Part shown: positions 28,148-35,708 of the stretch, in pieces
Layout of the letters: the number at the start of each line of letters is the position of its first letter
Position numbering within the stretch: the stretch's first letter is position 1
NCBI GenBank assembly: GCA_945883565.1
Contig: CAMCXO010000003.1
Coordinates: forward strand, 62,001-126,000
Source of the DNA: Chryseobacterium gleum
GTDB lineage: Bacteria; Bacteroidota; Bacteroidia; Flavobacteriales; Schleiferiaceae
Direction: 5' to 3'
Length of the DNA: 64,000 nt
Translations under genes and position numbers: made by a program
The notes under the pieces: model-generated
Databases searched by the model: none
What the model was told of the DNA's origin: nothing
What the model saw: only the letters and a program-made list of their open reading frames with translations

Positions 28148-28669
28148 TTATAATTCCTTACGAATTTCGGCCTTAATAAAGGCCAAAGCCCGCTTGGTGG
28201 GCAGGTATTCGAGCTCCATTGAATAACTCAAAATGCGCTTACTCAACTCTACTGCCGGCGCAGACTGGGGCATTTCGCCGGCCACTTTGTTTATTATACC
28301 CACCATAGCACTCTTCGCATGAACAATCTGAGCCCAGGTTTCATCGCTTACGTACACTTGTTGCGATACGTTATGCTCGAATTCTTGCCAAATAATCTTT
28401 ATCAAAGTTGACTGATAACCCGCTGCTGCTTGTTTTCCGGCCGGAATGCGTAAAAGCAGCTGATTGGGCGAAATGCGCTCTAAAAACAAAGCCAAACGTT
28501 CGTAAGCCATCAATTTATGCTCAAGGCTGGTTTTACGGGTTTCTCGCCTTAGCAAATAGGCCCGGCGCTTGTCTTCGTTGTCGAAAAAGCTGCTTAGCAT
28601 TATGTACGTGGTTACCAACACTAAAAGGGCCGGCAAGGTGTATTTAAGAATTTCGAAAAAAACGTCCAT
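28148..28669 (-). CDS. Conserved membrane-anchored protein, unknown function
   Basis: 173 residues from ATG 28669; a TTG twelve codons upstream is the alternative. One N-terminal membrane helix (EILKYTLPALLVLVTTYIML) precedes a basic arginine-rich stretch and a helical cytosolic domain (MAYERLALFLERISP... IWQEFEHNVSQQVYV). It looks like a conserved Bacteroidota family often seen near lpxD (DUF7935-like), but I cannot assign a role. It sits between comF and lpxD on the same strand. Confidence 0.75.
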   Translation of the reverse strand: MDVFFEILKYTLPALLVLVTTYIMLSSFFDNEDKRRAYLLRRETRKTSLEHKLMAYERLALFLERISPNQLLLRIPAGKQAAAGYQSTLIKIIWQEFEHNVSQQVYVSDETWAQIVHAKSAMVGIINKVAGEMPQSAPAVELSKRILSYSMELEYLPTKRALAFIKAEIRKEL

Positions 28670-28714
28670 AGGGTTTTTTGAGAGGGCTTCAAATATCGCT
28701 ATCAAAGGCCATTG

Positions 28715-29419
28715 TTATTGCCCTGCCTCGTAAGCCAAAGAAAAAACCGAAACAGCCGCTGCTCCACATGCATCTAAAGCCAAGGTGCAGGCCTCTAAAG
28801 TGCTTCCAGTGGTCACCATATCATCTACCAATGCAATATGTAAGCCCCTGGCTTCGGGCAGGGCCGAAAAGGCCTGTGAAATATTCTCCCAACGCGCACT
28901 CCGGCCTAATTTGGTTTGCGACTTCAAATCCAGATCTCGAACCAACAAATCGGTACGCTGTGGTATTCGAACCACTTCTGATATAGCACTGGCCAGGCGT
29001 TGGCTTTGGTTAAACCCTCTTTTCTTTAGCTTATTGGGGTGAAGAGGTACCGCTACCAAAGCATCGGGTTTGTTTAAACAGGCAGTGAGCAACTGTCGGC
29101 CCATTCTAAGGCCCATTTCGCGCGCTAATTCCTCTCTATTTCTATACTTGATTTCGTGCAAAATCTTGCGCACCGGCCCTTCTTTGGTAAAGTACAACAA
29201 ACTTCCGGCATACATCCAGCCAAAACGGGCCCCTAAACTTCGGTGCATTTCATTGTTTGTTAACTGCCTGTAATGTCTCGAATACGGCAAATCGGCCTCG
29301 CAATACAAGCATAGTTGGGCCTCATCGGGTTTCAACTTCTCCTCACAAAGCACACAAACCGGAGGAAAGAGCAATCGGTTTAACGATTCACTGGCTTGAA
29401 TAACAAACGGAAAGCGCAT
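28715..29419 (-). CDS. comF: ComF-family phosphoribosyltransferase
   Basis: 234 residues from ATG 29419; a TTG four codons earlier is possible. The N-terminus has the zinc-binding cysteines CVLCEEKLKPDEAQLCLYC. The PRTase fold follows: LVAVPLHPNKLKKRGFNQSQRLA, then ALVDDMVTTGSTLEACTLAL, the PRPP-binding loop. ComF takes part in DNA uptake in competent bacteria; in others its role is unclear. Divergent from the coiled-coil protein at 29448. Confidence 0.93.
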   Translation of the reverse strand: MRFPFVIQASESLNRLLFPPVCVLCEEKLKPDEAQLCLYCEADLPYSRHYRQLTNNEMHRSLGARFGWMYAGSLLYFTKEGPVRKILHEIKYRNREELAREMGLRMGRQLLTACLNKPDALVAVPLHPNKLKKRGFNQSQRLASAISEVVRIPQRTDLLVRDLDLKSQTKLGRSARWENISQAFSALPEARGLHIALVDDMVTTGSTLEACTLALDACGAAAVSVFSLAYEAGQ

Positions 29420-29447
29420 ACCTTTGAACAAATTTTAGGGTTTCACA

Positions 29448-30335
29448 ATGAAAGAATCTTCTTCCAAAAATAAGTCGGCTACTTGGATTTTATTCCTGCT
29501 GCTTATTGGTGCGCTCGGTATTAGCCTTTGGTATTTAACGCAAAGCCGCGATGAAGTAAGTGATTTGGCCGCCGAAAAGGTGCAGCTTACGGCCGAGCTT
29601 CAACAACTGATGTTACAATACGACAAACTTGAATTGGCCAACGACAGCCTTCAAGATGTGGCAAGCGCCGAGAAACAGCGGCTTATGAATATGATAGACT
29701 CGGTTCAAAACCTAAGAAGCGGGGATTTTCAAAAACTTGATCGTTTTAAAAACGAAATATTTAAGCTGAAAGTTGAAAACAAAAAACTTGTAACTCGACT
29801 GGACAGTATGTCGGTGCGCATAGAAGAACTTCAAGCCGAGAAACAAGCCGTAGAGACCAGTTTAAGCATGGAACAAGAACGCAGCCGCACCCTCGACAAT
29901 GTGCGTAAAGGCCTGGAACAAGAGGTGGCCAAGGGCAGTTTGTTGCAAATTGGAAGCATGAGCGCCGAAGCCATCAAACGTTGGAGTTCAGGGAAAGAAA
30001 CCCCAACCGAAAGAGCCCGTCGTGCCGATGAAATAAAAGTGTGTTTCACCATCGCCAAAAACCCCATTGCCCCAAAAGGCGAACGAATGGTTTACGCCAG
30101 GGTTATAAATCCAGAGCTTACTGTGGTTTCGGTTGGCGACTCTACCGAAGGCTCATTTTTTAACCACAACGGCAGCAGCCTTATTTACAGCACCAAAAAA
30201 GCTGTTTGGTACGAGGGCGAACCTTTAAACCAATGTTTATACGTAAAACGCGAAAAGTTTACTTCGGGTAATTACAAAATAGAAATTTATACCGACGAAC
30301 AATTGTTGGGTGAGATTAGCCTAAACCTCAAATAA
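29448..30335 (+). CDS. Membrane-anchored coiled-coil protein
   Basis: 295 residues. An N-terminal membrane helix (WILFLLLIGALGISLWYL) is followed by a coiled coil over about 38-165, rich in Glu, Leu and Gln heptads. A globular beta domain closes the protein (IKVCFTIAKNPIAPKGERMVYARVINPE... NYKIEIYTDEQLLGEISLNL). This is a conserved layout in Bacteroidota with no known function. The C-terminal domain would be periplasmic if the helix is a signal anchor. Confidence 0.8.
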   Translation: MKESSSKNKSATWILFLLLIGALGISLWYLTQSRDEVSDLAAEKVQLTAELQQLMLQYDKLELANDSLQDVASAEKQRLMNMIDSVQNLRSGDFQKLDRFKNEIFKLKVENKKLVTRLDSMSVRIEELQAEKQAVETSLSMEQERSRTLDNVRKGLEQEVAKGSLLQIGSMSAEAIKRWSSGKETPTERARRADEIKVCFTIAKNPIAPKGERMVYARVINPELTVVSVGDSTEGSFFNHNGSSLIYSTKKAVWYEGEPLNQCLYVKREKFTSGNYKIEIYTDEQLLGEISLNLK

Positions 30336-30370
30336 TCGGGTACCTTTTCACCGAGTTTTTAAACTTTTAC

Positions 30371-30409
30371 ATTCCTCCTTCGCTTACTTTCGTAAAGTGA
30401 AGGAGGAAT
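30371..30409 (+). promoter_or_regulatory. Hairpin enclosing the CDF start codon
   Basis: ATTCCTCCTTC (30371-30381) and GAAGGAGGAAT (30399-30409) form an 11-bp perfect inverted repeat. The GTG start (30397-30399) lies at the inner edge of the right arm. A candidate -7 element (TACTTTCG, 30385-30392) lies in the loop. No T-tract follows, so it is not a normal terminator. Confidence 0.45.
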
Positions 30410-31383
30410 TTCGTTTACAAAGACTGGTATTGGCCGTGGGCATTGGCATTTTAGCCATTAAAACCCTGGCCTTTTGGCTTACAGCCTCTAACGCCATTTT
30501 AAGCGATGCCCTCGAGTCTGTGGTAAATGTGGCAGCCGGTGCCCTCGCCCTTTATAGTTTATGGTTCTCGGCCCAACCCAGCGATGCCGATCACCCCTAT
30601 GGTCACGGAAAAATAGAATTTCTAACGTCTGGTGTTGAAGGGGTGCTTATTATATTGGCTGGAATGGCCATTGTAGGCAAGGCCATTTACAATTTCTTTT
30701 ACCCACAAACCATTCAAAATTTAGATATAGGCCTTTGGTTAAGCCTTTTGGGTGGAAGCACCAATTTTGTTCTGGGCTTTTTGCTCCTCCGCTTGGGCAA
30801 CAAACGCAACTCGCTGGTATTAAAATCAGAGGGGCATCACCTGATGAGCGATGCCTGGAGCACTTTGGCCCTGGTGGTGGGCATTACCGTGGTGTACTTT
30901 ACCAATTGGCTATGGCTCGACAACTTAATTGCCATGGGGTTCGGTATAGCCATTGCCTGGGTGGGCATTAAAGTGATTCGCAAATCGCTATCAGGCATAC
31001 TCGACGAAACCGATAGCGGCCTTTTAAATACTTTACTCAACGCTTTAAGAACACAGCCAAAACCCGAGTGGATTAATCTGCACAATTTAAGGGTGCAGCG
31101 TTTTGGTCGAAACCTACATTTCGATGCGCACCTCACCCTACCTTGGTACCTGCATCTCAAAGATGCCCATAAAAGCATGCACGAACTCGAAGAAAGGGTA
31201 TCGCAAATGCTTCAAGTGCCTGTCGAAATCTCCTTGCACCTCGACCCTTGTAAACCCATTCATTGCAGCAGCTGTCTGGTAGCCGAATGCGCTTACCGGG
31301 TAGAAGCCTTCCAAAAGGCTTTTAGCTGGGAGCTTAAAGAGGTGGCTGATCAGCCCAACCAACCCAAGCTTGCACAAATTTGA
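30397..31383 (+). CDS. Cation diffusion facilitator metal transporter
   Basis: 328 residues from a GTG start. Six membrane helices fill residues 5-205, followed by a cytosolic ferredoxin-like domain and a cysteine-rich end (LHLDPCKPIHCSSCLVAEC). Metal-site residues are seen in HPYGHGKIEF and in HHLMSDAW of helix 5. Helix 2 reads DALESVVN, where the common form is DAAHSLSD, so the site has E for H and N for D. The family exports Zn, Mn, Fe or other divalent ions; the metal here is not predictable. It overlaps the ClC gene by TTGA. Confidence 0.9.
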   Translation: MKEEFRLQRLVLAVGIGILAIKTLAFWLTASNAILSDALESVVNVAAGALALYSLWFSAQPSDADHPYGHGKIEFLTSGVEGVLIILAGMAIVGKAIYNFFYPQTIQNLDIGLWLSLLGGSTNFVLGFLLLRLGNKRNSLVLKSEGHHLMSDAWSTLALVVGITVVYFTNWLWLDNLIAMGFGIAIAWVGIKVIRKSLSGILDETDSGLLNTLLNALRTQPKPEWINLHNLRVQRFGRNLHFDAHLTLPWYLHLKDAHKSMHELEERVSQMLQVPVEISLHLDPCKPIHCSSCLVAECAYRVEAFQKAFSWELKEVADQPNQPKLAQI

Positions 31384-32660
31384 GCCGAAAGCCACTTAAA
31401 AACATCAAAATAAAGCCGTTTAAGGGCTTACAATCTGTTTATCAACCAGCAATGTACTGGATGCTCACCACTTTAGCAGCGGTAAGTATTGGCAGCGTAT
31501 CGGCATTCTTTCTAATTTCCCTAGACCAAGTAACCCACTTTCGCCAACAACATCCTTTAATGGTTTGGACACTCCCTGTAAGTGGAGCCCTTATTGGCTG
31601 GGCTTACTACCAATGGGGAAATACAGTAAAGGCCGGGAACAACCTCATTATTCAAGAATACCATCAAGCCGACCGCCCCATTCCTTTCCGCCTGTTGCCC
31701 ATGGTTCTACTGGCCACCTTGCTCACCCATCTTAGTGGAGGTTCGGCCGGAAGAGAAGGGACTGCGGTACAAATGGGCGCTGCCATAGGCGACCAAATTG
31801 GTGCCCGATTCGGCATTCATCATGCTTTTAGAAAAGGCTTTCTCGTAGTAGGCATTTCGGCGGGTTTTGCCTCGGTTTTTGGAACACCACTTGCCGGCGC
31901 CATTTTTGCCCTGGAAGTGCTGGCCATTGGCCAAATTCGCCTAGCCGCCCTCTTACCAGCATTGTATGCCGCCATTTTGGCCCATTACACATGCTTGGCT
32001 TGGGGCGCTCAACACACAGCTTACCCCAGCATCGAGAGCTTTAGCTTTAACTACGGCCATATTTTTTGGGTTGCGGCCGCCGGGGTTTTATTTGGATTAA
32101 CGGCGCGATTGTTTAGCCACACCACCCAAAGCCTAAGCCAATTCTTTGAAAAGTTCATTCCTTCGCCTCCCTTGAGACCCGTATTGGGCGGATTGTTGCT
32201 CGCCCTTCTATTCTCAATACCCGGAAGCCAAGTCTTTATGGGACTTGGAATTCCCGGCATAGAGTTGGCCTTTGAGCAAAATGCCCCAGCCTTTCACTTC
32301 CTCATAAAGCTTGGCTTAACAGCCCTTACCCTGGCCGCCGGATTCAAAGGCGGAGAAGTAACCCCTTTATTTTTTATTGGTGCCACCTTAGGCAGTGCGC
32401 TCTTTGTAATTATTCCACTGCCACTTGCCCTTTTGGCCGCATTGGGTTTTGCAGCCGTTTTTGCCGGTGCCACTCATACCCCCATTGCCAGCACCCTGAT
32501 GGCCATAGAGCTTTTTGGCCCGCAAACCGCCTGGTATTTCGCGTTGGCCTGTGCCATGGCGTATGCCGTTTCGGGGCACAAAGGAATTTACCACCATCAA
32601 CCCATTGCCCAAGTCAAACCATCCTTTTTAAAACTGAAGTCTCAAAGTCGTTCTAAATAA
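31380..32660 (+). CDS. ClC-family chloride channel or transporter
   Basis: 426 residues from a TTG overlapping the CDF stop; an ATG 26 codons in is the alternative. About ten membrane helices. The gating-glutamate loop is GGSAGREGTAVQMG. The C-terminal ion-path loop is GFAAVFAGATHTPIASTLMAIELFG. The first selectivity loop (GSGIP in typical members) is replaced by KAGNNLIIQE, and the internal proton glutamate after helix H appears to be Val (FALEVLAIG). It has no CBS domains. Ion and mechanism are uncertain; Bacteroidota have a distinct clade of this kind. Confidence 0.88.
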   Translation: MSRKPLKNIKIKPFKGLQSVYQPAMYWMLTTLAAVSIGSVSAFFLISLDQVTHFRQQHPLMVWTLPVSGALIGWAYYQWGNTVKAGNNLIIQEYHQADRPIPFRLLPMVLLATLLTHLSGGSAGREGTAVQMGAAIGDQIGARFGIHHAFRKGFLVVGISAGFASVFGTPLAGAIFALEVLAIGQIRLAALLPALYAAILAHYTCLAWGAQHTAYPSIESFSFNYGHIFWVAAAGVLFGLTARLFSHTTQSLSQFFEKFIPSPPLRPVLGGLLLALLFSIPGSQVFMGLGIPGIELAFEQNAPAFHFLIKLGLTALTLAAGFKGGEVTPLFFIGATLGSALFVIIPLPLALLAALGFAAVFAGATHTPIASTLMAIELFGPQTAWYFALACAMAYAVSGHKGIYHHQPIAQVKPSFLKLKSQSRSK

Positions 32661-32692
32661 TAGCAGCACACACATTAATTGTATATTTCGGT

Positions 32693-32857
32693 ATGCTTTG
32701 GAACACCCTTTTGCTAGTGGCCCTGCTTAGCCTTCCTCTTATGGCAGGCGCCTTTTTGGTTTGGTTTATGATGGGAGGAAAAGGAAAACCCGCCCCACAA
32801 ACCCATGAAATTCTGGAAGTAAAGCGCCAGAAAAACCCAACAGGGCCCACTGAATAA
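32693..32857 (+). CDS. Possible 54-residue membrane peptide
   Basis: An ATG at 32693 opens 54 codons ending TAA at 32857. One hydrophobic segment (NTLLLVALLSLPLMAGAFLV, then WFMM) is followed by a basic, proline-containing tail. It fills most of the gap between the ClC and O-methyltransferase genes on the same strand. No family is recognised; chance cannot be excluded. Confidence 0.45.
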   Translation: MLWNTLLLVALLSLPLMAGAFLVWFMMGGKGKPAPQTHEILEVKRQKNPTGPTE

Positions 32858-32890
32858 ACCCTTGTCTTCAACAACCTTTTACCCTTATAT

Positions 32891-33532
32891 ATGGACTTTC
32901 CCTCTCCTGAAATTCTAAACTACGCCTCTCAATTTACCACTCAAGAGCCCCCTTTATTGGCCTCCCTCAACCGTGAAACTTGGTCTAAAGTGCTTATGCC
33001 GCGCATGCTTAGTGGCCACATACAAGGCCGAATTTTGAGCCTGTTTAGCCATATGATTAAGCCAAGTAGAATTCTCGAAATTGGCACATACACCGGTTAT
33101 TCTGCCATTTGCTTGGCAGAAGGCCTTAGCAAAGACGGTCAACTGCATACCATAGACCTTAACGAAGAACTCGAAGACATGGTTCGACATTACTTCGAAT
33201 CCTCTCCATACGCCCACCAACTTCATTTTCATCTAGGGAATGCCTTAAACATAGTGCCCACCCTCGACGAAAGTTGGGATTTGGTGTTTATAGACGCCGA
33301 CAAAGAAAACTATATAAACTATTTCGACCTCATAATAAACCGGGTAAGAAGCGGAGGGATCATTTTGGCCGACAATGTTTTGTGGAGTGGGAAAGTGTTA
33401 CAGTCCACCCAGCAAATGGATGCCGAAACCTTGGCCCTACATGGGTTTAACCAATACGTAGCTCAAGACCCGCGCGTAGAAGCCCTTTTATTTCCCGTTA
33501 GAGACGGCCTTATGTGCCTGCGCAAAATTTAA
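32891..33532 (+). CDS. Class I O-methyltransferase (family 3, caffeoyl-CoA type)
   Basis: 213 residues. The SAM site is ILEIGTYTGYSAICLAEGL, then LHTIDLNEELEDM. The metal and catalytic residues lie in WDLVFIDADKENYINYFDL and GGIILADNVLWSGKV. Bacterial members methylate catechol-like small molecules or act on tRNA; the substrate here is unknown. It is the last gene before tRNA-Asn. Confidence 0.93.
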   Translation: MDFPSPEILNYASQFTTQEPPLLASLNRETWSKVLMPRMLSGHIQGRILSLFSHMIKPSRILEIGTYTGYSAICLAEGLSKDGQLHTIDLNEELEDMVRHYFESSPYAHQLHFHLGNALNIVPTLDESWDLVFIDADKENYINYFDLIINRVRSGGIILADNVLWSGKVLQSTQQMDAETLALHGFNQYVAQDPRVEALLFPVRDGLMCLRKI

Positions 33533-33635
33533 TTCAAAAAAAGGCCAAAAAGCCCTTGCCAAACTAAGTCGCTTGATTTAATATTGCAGCCCGTTTCGCA
33601 AAAGCCCTAACAGGCGTGCTTAACAAAGGCCAAAT

Positions 33636-33712
33636 TCCTCCTTAGCTCAGTTGGTTAGAGCATCTGACTGTTAATCAGAGGGTCGCTGGTTCAAGTCCAG
33701 CAGGGGGAGCCA
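33636..33712 (+). tRNA. tRNA-Asn (anticodon GTT)
   Basis: Full cloverleaf: acceptor TCCTCCT (33636-33642) with AGGGGGA (33702-33708), D arm GCTC..GAGC, anticodon stem TCTGA..TCAGA with loop CTGTTAA (anticodon GTT at 33670-33672), and T arm GCTGG-TTCAAGT-CCAGC. The discriminator is G and CCA is encoded. It borders the repeat-rich island. Confidence 0.98.
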
Positions 33713-33720
33713 AACAATAA

Positions 33721-33759
33721 AAGCGAATTTCGAAAGCCATCGAAGTTCGCTTTTTTTTT
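33721..33759 (+). terminator. Terminator after tRNA-Asn
   Basis: AAGCGAA-T-TTCG (from 33721) pairs with CGAA-G-TTCGCTT around a short loop and runs into nine Ts. It lies 8 bases past the CCA end. Confidence 0.85.
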
Positions 33760-33848
33760 GCCCAAAAAATATAAGGACGCCTACTTCCTCGGTTTAAAAG
33801 GTCGCAAAAACGTTATCCTTCTTGTCCTTGGTCGCCTTTGTTAGATCT

Positions 33849-33880
33849 CGATTTTTGGATTAAAGGATGGGCGTGATTGA
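33849..33880 (+). repeat. Solo copy of a dispersed repeat arm
   Basis: CGATTTTTGGATTAAAGGATGGGCGTGATTGA-like sequence closely resembles the arms of the inverted repeat at 39859-39905 and 40216-40263 (the CGATTTTTAGGATTAATGG form). It suggests that one repeat family flanks both ends of the island. Confidence 0.5.
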
Positions 33881-33910
33881 GGGGCAGCTTACACGCTTAA
33901 TCTCTCTCAG

Positions 33911-34056
33911 TGGCACAGTTCGAACCGAAACAAAACTGCTCCAAATCAGAAAAGTGGCACAATTCGAACCGGAAAATTATTCGTGCTTTGTGGCACAGTT
34001 TAAACCGAAACAGCTGGCACAGTTTCACCGAAATGGGTGGCACATTTCAAACCGTA
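33911..34056 (+). repeat. Five spaced direct repeats, likely relic of an IS21-type element end
   Basis: Units of about 20 bases starting TGGCACA and ending in ACCGAAA lie at 33911, 33955, 33991, 34015 and 34038. Multiple subterminal repeats of this kind are found at the ends of IS21-family elements in Bacteroidota. No transposase or helper ATPase gene lies in the window, so this would be a solo end. The identification is from memory of the pattern, not from a search. Confidence 0.4.
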
Positions 34057-34360
34057 ATAGCCAGTCGTCGCCGAGAGGCTTACTGTCATCTTTTTTAAAG
34101 CATCTGCGGCCTAATGCTCGATGGCAAAGGATTCTATGGTATTTTCGGTTATTCGAGTCATTCTATATAAAATTTATCATCCTGCCATTTTGCAGGGTTG
34201 TTGATGATATATTCCGAAATGGTATGATAGGATTGTTCGTTTCGGATGATGTGTTCGTAATAATTGCGTTGCCACAATTTACCACCAAATGGTTGCCATC
34301 TCAAATTTTTCACGCCACGGATATATTCGTTGGTGGTCATTGTTTTGAACCATTGCACCA

Positions 34361-34402
34361 CCCGATGTAGGGGCGAACCTACGTGTTCGCCCCTACATCG
34401 GG
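34361..34402. repeat. Perfect 18-bp-stem palindrome inside the RAYT gene
   Basis: CCCGATGTAGGGGCGAAC (34361-34378) and its exact complement (34385-34402) enclose the loop CTACGT. It is a second palindrome class, distinct from the GGGCAGAC type. Its CTA at 34393-34395 gives the premature TAG of the transposase frame. Confidence 0.85.
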
Positions 34403-34427
34403 TTGGTGTTCGCAACAATTGGGTTGG

Positions 34428-34735
34428 TGTTGTCCGTATTAGGGCAGACACGCAGGTCTGCCCCTACATGTGCGCCCAATGATGATTGTTCGTCCGCGGT
34501 TGGGGTAATCCCATGGGATTGCATGTTTTCGGTTTTATTAGGGCAGACACGCAGGTCTGCCCCTACGTGTTCGCCCTCTATTGGGATCGCATTTGCGTTG
34601 TTCGTATTAGGGCAGACACGCAGGTCTGCCCCTACGTGTTCGCCCAATGATGATTGTTCGTCCGCGGTTGGGGTAATCCCATGGGATTGCATGTTTTCGG
34701 TTTTATCAGGGCAGACACGCAGGTCTGCCCCTACG
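34428..34735. repeat. Direct duplication with 168-bp period inside the RAYT gene
   Basis: 34428-34567 recurs at 34596-34735 with few differences. The period of 168 bases equals 56 codons, so the duplication keeps the reading frame and repeats the peptide NKTENMQSHGITPTADEQSS along with two REP palindromes. Confidence 0.8.
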
Positions 34736-34917
34736 GTTCCAATATTTTCGATAATGCAATGGAAATGATTGGGCATTATCACCATTTCGTGGCAACGGAT
34801 ATCCGGAAATTTGTTTTCCAATTCATCATACCATTTTTCAACCATCTTGCCGGCATCATTCAAAATCATTTCGGCATTGGTGCGAATTTCTGGGCAGACA
34901 CGCAGGTCTGCCCCTAC
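34442..34917. repeat. Five identical 26-bp REP palindromes
   Basis: Copies at 34442-34467, 34541-34566, 34610-34635, 34709-34734 and 34892-34917. Each has arms GGGCAGAC and GTCTGCCC around ACGCAG and ends CTAC. All five lie in the same frame of the RAYT gene. The identity of the copies points to recent spread. Confidence 0.9.
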
Positions 34918-35088
34918 GGATTGATTCATTTGCACAATATTGCCAAATAAACACAATCTGTCTTTTACACAAATGGTAATAAAATACAATCCTGCCTGTG
35001 TGTAATCGTATCCCTTTAACCGGATGGATTTACGATGGTGAATATTAGGATTGTATTTGTTCATTCTATTTTTTATTATTTGGTAATT

Positions 35089-35114
35089 GGGCAGACACAT
35101 GGGTCAGCCCTTAC
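35089..35114. repeat. Degenerate sixth REP palindrome at the hsdS-RAYT boundary
   Basis: It reads GGGCAGACACATGGGTCAGCCC-like, with several mismatches to the five perfect copies. It lies between the RAYT start and the hsdS remnant, and its last bases form the hsdS stop codon. Confidence 0.7.
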
Positions 35115-35376
35115 AATATCCTCACCTCCCCAAAGTTCGACACGCTCACTTCCCCGCTCATCAATTTTGGCAACAATGTATCTCGCAATGCCGTGAGGGT
35201 GCGGATTTGGGTTTGGTTGGAATTTATTTTTTTATATTGCTTGTATCTAGTGCTCCATTTTAAACATCTGTAACCTTTACCATTGGGAAACCACAATCAG
35301 AGTATACGGGTGTTTTGTGCAAGCAATCTAAGAGTTCGCAGACTTCACCGAGTTTAATTTCCTTCCACTCAATCAT
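35111..35376 (-). pseudogene. Collapsed hsdS (type I specificity subunit)
   Basis: An ATG at 35376, five bases after the mntA stop, starts MIEWKEIKLGEVCELLDCLH, then KTPVYSDCGFPMVKVTDV, then TAA. This is a typical HsdS N-terminus, and it stops after 38 codons. In another frame the same stretch ends with TQIRTLTALRDTLLPKLMSG and EVSVSN, the typical HsdS C-terminus. The two DNA-recognition domains and central helices, about 300 residues in a normal HsdS, are missing. An internal deletion plus frameshift is the simplest reading. The specificity subunit is therefore dead. Confidence 0.85.
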
Positions 35377-35381
35377 TAATT

Positions 35382-35708
35382 TTAATCTTTAAAAAGTTGT
35401 TTTTCATAGAATAGTTTTCCTACTCGGTTGATGTGTTCGGTAAGTGCGGGTTCGGTAATGGTATGAAAATTAAGCACATCAAACTTATAAGGCATGGGCG
35501 TTTCTTCATTCAAGTGAAAACTAACATGGGTAACGATTTGTGAGGTAATGTTTTTTCCTTTCAATGCTATATCCACATCGCTTCCAAGCTTGTAAGTGCC
35601 TTTTGCACGGCTGCCAAAAATGAGGGCTTGCTCAATTTCAGGCTCTTTTTCCATAATGCGGCAAATCATTTCTAAATCGCCAGGCTTTAAACCGAAATCA
35701 TTTTTCAT
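35382..35708 (-). CDS. mntA: MntA-type nucleotidyltransferase antitoxin
   Basis: 108 residues, minimal nucleotidyltransferase. The metal/nucleotide motif is FGSRAKGTYKLGSDVDIAL (GSx10DxD). A third acidic residue is likely in KFDVLNF. In studied pairs this enzyme adds AMP units to a tyrosine of the HEPN partner and silences it. It overlaps the upstream HEPN gene by 11 bases and is followed by the hsdS remnant. Confidence 0.9.
   Translation of the reverse strand: MKNDFGLKPGDLEMICRIMEKEPEIEQALIFGSRAKGTYKLGSDVDIALKGKNITSQIVTHVSFHLNEETPMPYKFDVLNFHTITEPALTEHINRVGKLFYEKQLFKD

Larger units (their letters stand above)
34158..35064 (-). pseudogene. REP-associated tyrosine transposase (RAYT / Y1), frame-shifted and filled with palindromes
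   Basis: The N-terminal part starts at ATG 35064 (NKYNPNIHHRKSIRLKGYDY) and contains the HUH motif in MPNHFHCIIE. It runs in frame to a stop at 34393. The C-terminal part (VVQWFKTMTTNEYIRGVKNL, then WQRNYYEHIIRNEQSY with the likely catalytic Tyr) continues in another frame to 34158. The coding region contains five in-frame copies of a 26-bp palindrome, each adding VGADLRVCP. A different 42-bp palindrome (34361-34402) supplies the stop. RAYTs are single-strand nucleases thought to spread REP palindromes. This copy cannot give a full protein without a frameshift. Confidence 0.85.

Noticed and set aside
33867-34370. 167-codon plus-strand frame through the IS21-like repeats and RAYT 3' end
   Set aside because: It is antisense to clear RAYT coding sequence and made of repeat units; no domain or signal peptide is visible.
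34442-34917. CRISPR-like spaced palindromes
   Set aside because: Spacing is irregular and the copies lie within a RAYT coding frame; they are REP elements.
35089-35100. RAYT start at 35100 (MCLPNYQ...)
   Set aside because: The extra residues come from the degenerate palindrome; related RAYTs begin at the NKYNPNIHHR segment, so 35064 is preferred.
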